The position numbers and the translations under genes are program-made. Below are positions 17,256 through 24,521 of a stretch of 64,000 nucleotides of DNA, in pieces (position 1 is the first letter of the stretch; each line of letters begins with the position of its first letter). The notes under the pieces are model-generated. The model did no database searches and was not told the origin of the DNA. It saw only the letters and a program-made list of their open reading frames with translations. The stretch is taken from positions 62,001-126,000 of the forward strand of contig NZ_JASCIQ010000013.1 in NCBI RefSeq assembly GCF_029968035.1. The letters run 5' to 3'. The DNA comes from Streptomyces cavernicola. Its GTDB lineage: Bacteria; Actinomycetota; Actinomycetes; Streptomycetales; Streptomycetaceae.

Positions 17256-17408
17256 ACGGACCATTCTGCACAGCTGTCGATCTTCGTCGGCGGCGGGTCC
17301 GCGACCGGCGGACGGAACGTCCGGGCGCGACCCGATCAACCGGGTTGCCTCGTGGTGCAGTTGGTACGACGATGAAGCCTCTCCGACGCAGAGGGAGGCC
17401 GAGGCCCG

Positions 17409-19445
17409 GTGGCGTACGAGGAGTGGGCGGGGGCGTCCGGGCGTGACCTGGTCCTCGACGACTGGTTCACCCGGCAGCTCGTGGCCGCGAACGGGCGGCG
17501 GCACCAGCGGGACGTCCACGTGCTGCTCGGCGGCCGGGGCAGCGGCAAGACCAGCCTGCTCGCTGCGTTCGAGGAGCGCGCCGCCAACACGTACGTCGCC
17601 CACGTCGACTGCGCCGGGCTCCCGGACGGTGTGCGCGACCCCGCGGACGTCCTGGCCCGCATCGCCTTCCAACTCAGCGCCGAGGTACCGGGGTTGCCGC
17701 CCATGCAACTCCCCGCGTACGCGGCGCTGCGCCTCGCGCTCGCCGTGCGCACCGACCAGGCCGACCGGGACGCCGCCCTCACGGAGCTGAGCGCCGCGCT
17801 CGATGCGGGGCGCGGCCGCGAGCAGTCCCTCGACCTGTTCCTGTCGCTCGCCGAGAAGCTCGGCTCGCTCGCCGGCATGCCCGCCTGGGGGCTCGCCGCC
17901 CTGCCGTTCCTCTCCGAAGGCATGCGCCGCCTGCAGGAACACCGGGTCCGGCGCGCCCTCGCCCGGCACGTCAACGCCCCCGCGTCCCCCGAGGACTTCC
18001 TCGTCGGCCTCAGCCACGGGCTGCAGCACGGCGACGAGCGGCAGCGGCGGCGCGCCCAGGAAGTGCTCCTGCGCGCCTTCCTCGACGACCTGCGCCGCGC
18101 CTACGACACGGCGAAGGGCAGCGAACTGCGCACGCTGCGCTGCCTGTTGCTGCTCGACAACGCCGACGACGACCGCGGCCAGGCCTTCCTCGACACGCTG
18201 CGCACCGCCCGCAGGGGCGGCCCGGAGGACGGCGACCCGCTGGTCGTCGTCGCCGCGGCGCGCAGCCGCCCCCGCCTCGTCGAACCCCTCGACGTCCCGG
18301 CGGGCCGCCTCCTGACGTGCTGGTCGACGTATGCGGAACGCGCACCTGAGCCGGACCCGTACGGCGGCGGCGAGGAGGAGCGTTTCGAGCCGCTGGAGGT
18401 GCGCGGCAAACCGCATGTGCGCGTCGCCCAACTGCGGCCGCTGAGCCGCGCCGAGGTGGCCGAGCAGTGCCGGCCGCTCCTCGCGGAGCTGCCGCCGCCG
18501 GGGGTGCGCCGCCCGGCGGAGTGGCTGGCCCGGATCGTGCACGACCTCACCGGCGGACAGCCCTTCGCCACAGCCGCCGTGCTCAGGCAACTCCCGCTGT
18601 TCGAGGACGAGTTGAGCATCGTCGACCGGCTGCGGAAGATGTTCACCCTCGACCCGCACCGGCCCTCGGTCGCCGAGGAGGCGTACGAGCGCTGCTTCGG
18701 CGATGTACCGGGAGCCGTCCGGACCCGGCTGCCGCGTGTGGCCGCCGCGGCCGTGCCCGTACAGGCCCTGGCGGCCGACGCGTTGTGGGGCCGCCAGAAC
18801 CATCTCCTGTACCAGGTCACGGAGTTGATCGGGGACGAGCTGCGCTTCGACGTCACGGACCTGGACGGCGGCAGCGTCCTCACCGTGCCGCCGATCGCCC
18901 GCCGCCATCTGCTGCAGCGCCTCGCCCGCAGCGAGGACGGCGCCGAGGCCGGGACGTGGGCCGGAGCGCACCGACGGCTGCGCGATGCGATGCGCGGACG
19001 GGACGCCGCCTACCACCACCTGGCCCTCGGCGACGTGCCCGCCGCGACCCGCTACCTGCACGGGCTGCTCGAAGACGTCAAGGACGGCGGCGTCGACATG
19101 GCCGAGTGGTGCCGGGCCCTGTCGTGGGTGCAGCGCGCCCCGCACCCCCGCCTCACCGCCCCCGACGACGGCATGGAGGAGTACGAGGCCGCCGTGGAAC
19201 GCCTCGGCAACCGCGTCCCCGCCGGGCAACTCCCCGTCGCCCGGCTCCTGATCGCCGGCCGGCTCACCGTCCATCCGCCGACCGACCCGTACGCCGCCCT
19301 CTGGTCGGACCCGCTGTGGGACCCGACGGCGCGGCTGCGCACGGAGATCGCCGAGCAGCTGCAGCAGATCGGCGAGGACGTCCCGCACCTGCGGGGACTC
19401 CCGTTGCACCAGCGCATCCAGTCCTACGACAAGGAGCCGTGGTGA
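17409..19445 (+). CDS. STAND-type P-loop ATPase paired with a membrane binding-protein sensor
   Basis: 678 residues. Walker A GGRGSGKT (41-48) and Walker B CLLLLDNADDD (245-255) define an AAA/STAND-class ATPase. After them come VVVAAARSRP, a sensor-1-like strand, and a long helical C-terminal half (about 330-678) without obvious repeats or a DNA-binding motif. GTG start with GAGGGAGG upstream. Its TGA overlaps the ATG of the next gene by one base, so the two are made together. The same ATPase-plus-sensor pairing recurs as one fused protein at 24522-27398. Family knowledge suggests a nucleotide switch that assembles on a signal; target unknown. Confidence 0.75.
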   Translation: MAYEEWAGASGRDLVLDDWFTRQLVAANGRRHQRDVHVLLGGRGSGKTSLLAAFEERAANTYVAHVDCAGLPDGVRDPADVLARIAFQLSAEVPGLPPMQLPAYAALRLALAVRTDQADRDAALTELSAALDAGRGREQSLDLFLSLAEKLGSLAGMPAWGLAALPFLSEGMRRLQEHRVRRALARHVNAPASPEDFLVGLSHGLQHGDERQRRRAQEVLLRAFLDDLRRAYDTAKGSELRTLRCLLLLDNADDDRGQAFLDTLRTARRGGPEDGDPLVVVAAARSRPRLVEPLDVPAGRLLTCWSTYAERAPEPDPYGGGEEERFEPLEVRGKPHVRVAQLRPLSRAEVAEQCRPLLAELPPPGVRRPAEWLARIVHDLTGGQPFATAAVLRQLPLFEDELSIVDRLRKMFTLDPHRPSVAEEAYERCFGDVPGAVRTRLPRVAAAAVPVQALAADALWGRQNHLLYQVTELIGDELRFDVTDLDGGSVLTVPPIARRHLLQRLARSEDGAEAGTWAGAHRRLRDAMRGRDAAYHHLALGDVPAATRYLHGLLEDVKDGGVDMAEWCRALSWVQRAPHPRLTAPDDGMEEYEAAVERLGNRVPAGQLPVARLLIAGRLTVHPPTDPYAALWSDPLWDPTARLRTEIAEQLQQIGEDVPHLRGLPLHQRIQSYDKEPW

Positions 19446-21034
19446 TGTCCGGATCGCCCGAGCGGGACCGGCCCGACCGGCGCGGCGCCCTGCCCCGCCC
19501 CGCACCCGACCCCGTGCCGTGGTGGCGCGACCGGCGCGTCCTCGTCCGGTGCGCGGTCGGGGCCGTCGTCCTCGCGCTCTGCGGCTATCTGGCGCTCGGC
19601 TCCGGCTGGGGCTCGATCCGGTACGTGACGCAGCGCTGCGCCGACCGGATCTGGGAGCGCGGGCCCGCCGACGAGTGCACCGGGGTCAGCGACGGCGGCT
19701 TCGTCTTCGGCGAGCTCGACGACGTCTCGGCGGCCATTGCGAAGGAGAACCGCCGCGTCACCCGGGGCAGCCTCCCGTATGTCACCGTCGCCCTGCTCAT
19801 CCCCATGACCACCGACGAGACCGACCCCAACCGCAAGGCCGCCGTCCGGGACCAGATACGGCACGAGGTGCAGGGCGCGTACCTCGCGCAGCGCCGGATG
19901 AACGACCGGGGCTCGCCCGCCGTCCGCCTCGTCCTCGCCAACCCGGGACTCGGCAGCGCCCAATACGCGGCGGTGGCCGAGGAGTTGGACGAGATGGCGA
20001 AGTCGAAGGAGGACAACCTGCGGGCCGTCGTGGGCTTCGACATGAGCGAGGAGAACACCAAGAAGGCGATCGAGCACCTGACCGGCGACCTGGGCATTCC
20101 CGTCGTCGGCGGCCCCATCACCGCCTCCGACCTGACCATGCCGGGGCTCGCCCGGATCGTCCCGCCCAACGAGGACCAGGCCGAGGTGCTCGCGAGCCTG
20201 CCCGACGACGCCAACGTGTTCCTGGTCGAGGACACCAGGCCGGGCGACAGCTACGTGGACACGCTGCGCGATGCGTTCAACGAGAAGCGGCCGAGCGGCG
20301 CCCTGGAGTCGGAGCAGTACCGCTCGTCCGGCGGCTCCGACGACGACCCGAGCCTCGCCGGAGACTTCGAGAACATCGCCCAGAACATCTGCCAGTCCGG
20401 CGCGAAGGACATCTACTTCGCCGGACGGCCGCCCCAACTCCGGATGCTCGTACTGGAGTTGGGCAGCCAGCCGTGCGCGAGGACGAAGAACAGCTTCCGT
20501 GTCATCACCGGCTCCGGGGCCTCGACGGTCGACTCGTACGTACCGCGCGGCGACCTCGACGAGTGGCGCCAGGCGCTGGCACGCGTCACCGTCGAGTACG
20601 CGGCCGTGGGCCACCCCGAAGCGTGGGCGAACAGCAAGGCCCCGGAGGCCGAGGACGCCCGCACCGAGATGAAGCACCTCAGGTCGGCCGCGGCCGGCCT
20701 GAAGGACGCCGACCTCGAGGACTCCCGCCTGATGACGATCTACGACGCGACGCGCACGGCCGTCACCAACATCCGCCGCCAGGCCGAGGGCGGCAAACGC
20801 ATCCCGCGCCTCGACGAAGTCGCCAGCGGCTGGCACCAGTTGAAGAGCGTCAACAAGATCAAGGGCACGACGGGCTGGATCTGCCTCGACAACCAGGGCA
20901 ACGCCTTCAACAAGGCCGTGCACCGCGTACGGCTCGACCCGAAGTGGCGCACGGACCAGAAACTCGACTTCGTCGACGTCGCCTGGCCGGAGGGAGAACC
21001 CCTCGACCCGACCTGTACGGCACCGCGCCGGTGA
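19445..21034 (+). CDS. Membrane-tethered periplasmic-binding (LivK-like) sensor protein
   Basis: 529 residues. A Pro/Arg-rich cytoplasmic start is followed by a membrane helix VLVRCAVGAVVLALCGYLAL (about 32-51). The outer part has type-I periplasmic binding-protein texture: VTVALLIPMTTDETDPN, GSPAVRLVLANPG, VVGFDMSEENTKKAIEHL, GIPVVGGPITASDLTMPG and NVFLVEDTRPGDSYVDTL. No lipobox is present; the anchor is retained. Six or so cysteines in the outer domain may pair. No ABC permease or ATPase genes accompany it, so it is more likely a receptor for the overlapping STAND ATPase than a transporter part (inference). Confidence 0.75.
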   Translation: MSGSPERDRPDRRGALPRPAPDPVPWWRDRRVLVRCAVGAVVLALCGYLALGSGWGSIRYVTQRCADRIWERGPADECTGVSDGGFVFGELDDVSAAIAKENRRVTRGSLPYVTVALLIPMTTDETDPNRKAAVRDQIRHEVQGAYLAQRRMNDRGSPAVRLVLANPGLGSAQYAAVAEELDEMAKSKEDNLRAVVGFDMSEENTKKAIEHLTGDLGIPVVGGPITASDLTMPGLARIVPPNEDQAEVLASLPDDANVFLVEDTRPGDSYVDTLRDAFNEKRPSGALESEQYRSSGGSDDDPSLAGDFENIAQNICQSGAKDIYFAGRPPQLRMLVLELGSQPCARTKNSFRVITGSGASTVDSYVPRGDLDEWRQALARVTVEYAAVGHPEAWANSKAPEAEDARTEMKHLRSAAAGLKDADLEDSRLMTIYDATRTAVTNIRRQAEGGKRIPRLDEVASGWHQLKSVNKIKGTTGWICLDNQGNAFNKAVHRVRLDPKWRTDQKLDFVDVAWPEGEPLDPTCTAPRR

Positions 21035-21219
21035 GGGGCGCGCTCACACCCCCGAGGCGTGAGCGTGCCCCTTGTGGTGTTTCATGTGGGGCTTCTTGTG
21101 GCGTTTCCTGCGGGGCATGGGGAGCTTATCCGATGTGAACGATAGATGCGTGTTGTGCCTGAAATGTGAAGGGGTGTGTCGGGGGCTTCGTTCTGGTGCG
21201 GCCTTTGGCGGTCGGCTGC

Positions 21220-22146
21220 TCAGTCGGTGAGCAGTTCCGCGAAGTGCTCGGCGAAGGCCGTGAGCCGGTGCAGGTCCGGGCCGCCGCGCGCCACCCCGAA
21301 ACCGTGCCGACGCCCCCAGAACACGGCCTGGACGACGTGGAGTTGGGCCCAGCGGCGGACGCGTACCCGATCGAGCTCTGCGGCCTCCGCGAACACGGCG
21401 AGGGAGCGCAGTGCGGCCCGCCGCGGGTCGGCCGCCTCCAGAAGGGCGAGCGCCCGCGACTTGAGGAGCGTGCCGCCGTCGTAGGCCGGGTCGCCGACCT
21501 GCCCCTTGGGGTCCACGGCCAGCCAGGGCTCGCGGTCGGCGCGCAGGATGTTGCGCGGGTGGAGGTCGCCGTGGACCAGGACGTCCGGCTGGGACGCGGC
21601 CAGTTCGCGGACGGTGGCGACGGCGGCGGCCAGCGCGCGGGACGACAGGCCGTGCGCCAACTCGGCGTGGTCCAGGTGCAGTTGCCCCTCCCATGCGGCT
21701 GCCTGGTCCTGCAGCCGGGGCAGTCCCGGCGGCGCGGGGACGGCGAGCCTGCGGCTGATCCGGCCCGCGACCGTCACCACCTCGTCGTCGTCCCCGACTT
21801 CCGCGAGCGTGGCCGTCCGGACCCGTTCGAGGAGCAGTGCGAACCGGTCGTCGTCCCGCTCGTACAGGCGGACGGCCCCGCGCCCGTCCCAGGCGGCGAA
21901 GGCGTCCGGCTCGTGGACGTTGCCGGGATGCGGGAACGACACCTTCAGGACGGCGGCGGCCCCGGCGCGCGTCCGCACCGGAACGACGACCCCGACGCCC
22001 CCGTGCAGCACCGCGCCGTCCCTCGCGCAGCCCCACCGGTCGAACAGCGTGCCGACGATCTTGGGAAGCCGGGCGATCCAGGCGGCCCCCGGCCCGCCCT
22101 CGCGCGCGACGGTGGCTCGGGCGAACGTCTCCGGTACGTCGATCAC
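21220..22146 (-). CDS. Aminoglycoside phosphotransferase APH(6)/streptomycin 6-kinase family
   Basis: 308 residues. The protein-kinase-like fold is seen as VLHGGVGVVVPVRT and AAAVLKVSFPHPGN (nucleotide Lys), LLLERV (hinge), then the Brenner motif VLVHGDLHPRNILRADREPW and VDPKGQVGDPAYD, the equivalent of DFG. The DPKG(Q)VGDPAYD form is typical of APH(6) and hydroxyurea-type kinases. The GTG at 22146 has AAGGTGG upstream. Resistance to streptomycin cannot be assumed; many chromosomal members have other substrates. Confidence 0.85.
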   Translation of the reverse strand: MIDVPETFARATVAREGGPGAAWIARLPKIVGTLFDRWGCARDGAVLHGGVGVVVPVRTRAGAAAVLKVSFPHPGNVHEPDAFAAWDGRGAVRLYERDDDRFALLLERVRTATLAEVGDDDEVVTVAGRISRRLAVPAPPGLPRLQDQAAAWEGQLHLDHAELAHGLSSRALAAAVATVRELAASQPDVLVHGDLHPRNILRADREPWLAVDPKGQVGDPAYDGGTLLKSRALALLEAADPRRAALRSLAVFAEAAELDRVRVRRWAQLHVVQAVFWGRRHGFGVARGGPDLHRLTAFAEHFAELLTD

Positions 22147-22202
22147 CCGAACCACCTTACGCACGGCGGCCGTTGTCAGACCCGGGTGCAAGAATCCGAA
22201 GG

Positions 22203-23353
22203 GTGACGGTCAGTGCGGGAGAACTCAACCGGGCGACGCTCAGCCGCCAGCTCCTCCTGGAGCGCGCTCCGCTGAGCGTGCCCGAGGGCGTGCGGCGCGT
22301 GGTCGCCCTCCAGGCGCAGCACCCGGCCTCGCCCTACGTCGCGCTGTGGAACCGGCTCAGAGACTTCGCCCCCGCCGAGCTGGATGCCGCGTTCACCGCG
22401 CGCAGCGTCGTCAAGGCCACGCTGATGCGGATCACGCCGTCCACGCCGTCCACGCCGAGGACTACGCGGCGTTCCGCGCGGCGCTGCAGCCCACGCTGTA
22501 CGCATCCCGGCTCGGGCCCCGCTTCACCGAGTCCGGCCTCACGGTCGCCGACGCCCACGCGCTCGTGCCGGAGCTCCTCGCCTTCGCCGACCGTCCGCGC
22601 ACCTCGGCCGAGCTGCAGGCCTGGCTCGCGGAGCGGGTGGGGGAGGAGAAGAAGGACGCCGCCTGGTGGGGCCTGAAGGGGTATGCGCCACTGCACCACG
22701 CCCCCACCCGAGCCCCCTGGTCCTTCGGCCACCGACCGTCGTTCGTGCGCGCCGAGCCGGGCATCCTCCCCGGACCCGGGAGGGAGGAGGACGCGGAGGC
22801 GCTGCGCACCCTGATCCTGCGGTACCTCGCGGGTTTCGGCCCGGCCTCGGTCGCCGACGTGGCGCAGTTCGCCATGGTCCAGCGCAGATCTGTGCGCGCC
22901 GCGCTCCGCGCCCTGGACGGGGCTGTGGAAGAGCTCCAAGGCCCGGACGGCGTCCCGCTGTTCGACCTCCCGGACGCCCCGAGGCCGCCCGCCGACACCC
23001 CGGCGCCGCCCCGCCTCATGGCCATGTGGGACAGCACGCTCCTCGCGTACGCCGACCGCAGCCGCCTCATCCCGGCCGCGTACCGTCCCCTGGTGATCCG
23101 CAACAACGGGGACGTGCTGCCCACGCTGCTGGTGGACGGCTCGGTCGCCGGCGTGTGGAGACCGACCGACGACGGCATCGAGGCCACGGCGTTCCATCGC
23201 TTGCCTCGCCCGACATGGGACGTGCTCACCGAGGAGGCGCACTCCCTGCGCGCCACCGTGCGGGAACGCGAGGCGCGGGTCTACAGCCGGTTCGGCCACT
23301 GGTGGCAGAAGTTGGGCGCAGGAGGGGCGGGGGCGGAGGTGCGCATTCTCTGA
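22203..23353 (+). pseudogene. Winged-helix DNA-binding-domain protein (AlkZ-like), frameshifted
   Basis: The first 80 or so codons read ELNRATLSRQLLLERAPLS and RRVVALQAQHPASPYVALW, the start of the AlkZ/HTH_42 family. At about 22440 the frame is lost in the repeat CGCCGTCCACGCCGTCCACG. It resumes in another frame with HAVHAEDYAAFRAALQPTL and runs to a normal end (LPRPTWDVLTEEAHSLRATV). AlkZ family members unhook DNA interstrand crosslinks or protect against alkylating natural products. The repeat suggests slippage; a sequencing error at the same spot is the other explanation. Confidence 0.8.
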
Positions 23354-23460
23354 GCGGGCCTGTGCCTCGGAGCGGGCCTGTGCCTCGCCCGGCGCCCGGT
23401 CACGACCAACGGGTGCCGGGTGCCGGGTGCCGGGTGCTGGGGTGCTGGGTGCCGGGGTGC
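23352..23460. repeat. Tandem repeats downstream of the AlkZ-like gene
   Basis: Two exact 18-bp units (GAGCGGGCCTGTGCCTCG, 23352-23369 and 23370-23387), the first starting inside the stop codon. They are followed by a heptamer array GGGTGCC/GGGTGCT at 23411-23460 with about six slightly varied units. Confidence 0.9.
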
Positions 23461-23468
23461 GCCCCTGC

Positions 23469-24434
23469 TCAGTCGCGTTGTGTCCGTGTCCGTACCCGCG
23501 CCCGCGCTCGCCGGACCAGCTCGTCGGCCGCCTTCGGCCAGGTCTCGTACGTGAAGGAGAAGCCCGCGTCGAGCAGGCGGCCGGGGACGACGCGGCGGCT
23601 CTTGAGGAGCAGCTCCGTGTCGGACCGCAGGGCGAACGCGCCCGCCTCCGCCATCCACCTCGTCGCCGGAAGCCCCAACGGCATGCGCCAGCTCGTGCGC
23701 AGCGCCCGCATGAAGTCGCGCTGCGGCAGCGGAGCGGGCGCGGCCAGGTTGACCGGACCGCTCAACTCCTCGTGGTCGACGAGGAATTGGACGGCCCGTA
23801 CGAAATCCTGGTCGTGGATCCAGGACACGTACTGCCCGCCGCCCGCGACCGGCCCGCCGAGTCCGAGCCGTGCCATCCGCGAGAGGACGTCGAAGACGCC
23901 GCCGCGGTCCGGGCTCATCACCATCGCGGCCCGCAGCGCGACCTTGCGGGTGCGCGGCGTGTCCGCTTCCTCCTGGGCGCGTTCCCAGTTCCGCGTGATG
24001 CGGACGCTGTACGCCCAGTAGTCGGGCACGCCCTTCTCCTGGCCGCCGATCACGCCGCTCGCCTCGTCGTTCGCGGCGTCGTGCCGGTGGGCGTACACGG
24101 TGGCCGTGCTCATCTGCAGCCACACGCGCGGAGGCGCTGCGGCCGCGGCGATCGCCTCGCCCACCACCCGCGCGGAGTCGACGCGCGAGTCCATCATGGC
24201 TCGCAGGTTGGCCTCGGTGTAGCGGCAACTCACGCTGCGCCCGGCCAGGTTGACCACGGCGTCGCAGCCGTCGAGCTCCGCCGCCCAGTCGCCGAGCGAC
24301 ACCCCGTCCCAGGCCACGTCCTGCGGGCGGCGCGGGCGCCGCGTGAGGATCACGACCTGGTGGCCCTCCGCGGTGAACGCCCGCTCCAGGATCGCGCCGA
24401 CCTGGCCCGTCCCTCCCGGAATCACGATCTTCAC
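23469..24434 (-). CDS. TIGR01777-family epimerase (SDR39U1-like, DUF1731 C-terminus)
   Basis: 321 residues. An N-terminal Rossmann motif GGTGQVGAIL (residues 6-15) is followed by VVILTRRP, AVVNLAGRSV, the STATVYAHR segment, and DYWAYSVRITRNWERA with the SDR Tyr. The C-terminal block (LPQRDFMRALRTSWRMPLGLP) is the DUF1731 domain. These are NAD(P)-binding SDR-fold proteins of uncertain substrate, often linked to cell division or membrane processes. The GTG at 24434 has AAGGGGG eight bases upstream and puts the Rossmann loop at the extreme N-terminus, as usual for the family. Confidence 0.9.
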   Translation of the reverse strand: MKIVIPGGTGQVGAILERAFTAEGHQVVILTRRPRRPQDVAWDGVSLGDWAAELDGCDAVVNLAGRSVSCRYTEANLRAMMDSRVDSARVVGEAIAAAAAPPRVWLQMSTATVYAHRHDAANDEASGVIGGQEKGVPDYWAYSVRITRNWERAQEEADTPRTRKVALRAAMVMSPDRGGVFDVLSRMARLGLGGPVAGGGQYVSWIHDQDFVRAVQFLVDHEELSGPVNLAAPAPLPQRDFMRALRTSWRMPLGLPATRWMAEAGAFALRSDTELLLKSRRVVPGRLLDAGFSFTYETWPKAADELVRRARARVRTRTQRD

Positions 24435-24521
24435 GGCTGGTACCCCCTTGCTAGGTGGCACGAGCGTAACCCAGTCGTTGAACGTGTTCAAAAGTAGCTG
24501 GGTCCTGTAGTCGGACGGCCT

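Noticed and set aside
17265..19505. Minus-strand open frame over the STAND ATPase gene, in frame with the GNAT
   Set aside because: Composition is shadow-like; the GNAT start is well placed, and the opposite strand carries clear Walker motifs.
19445..21034. Assignment as a plain ABC-transporter substrate-binding protein
   Set aside because: It keeps an uncleaved membrane anchor instead of a lipobox and has no permease or ABC ATPase neighbours; the overlapping gene is a STAND ATPase.
21044..21118. 24-residue Lys/His-rich peptide (MPRRKRHKKPHMKHHKGHAH...)
   Set aside because: Striking composition, but no ribosome site and no evidence of conservation; could be chance in a gap.
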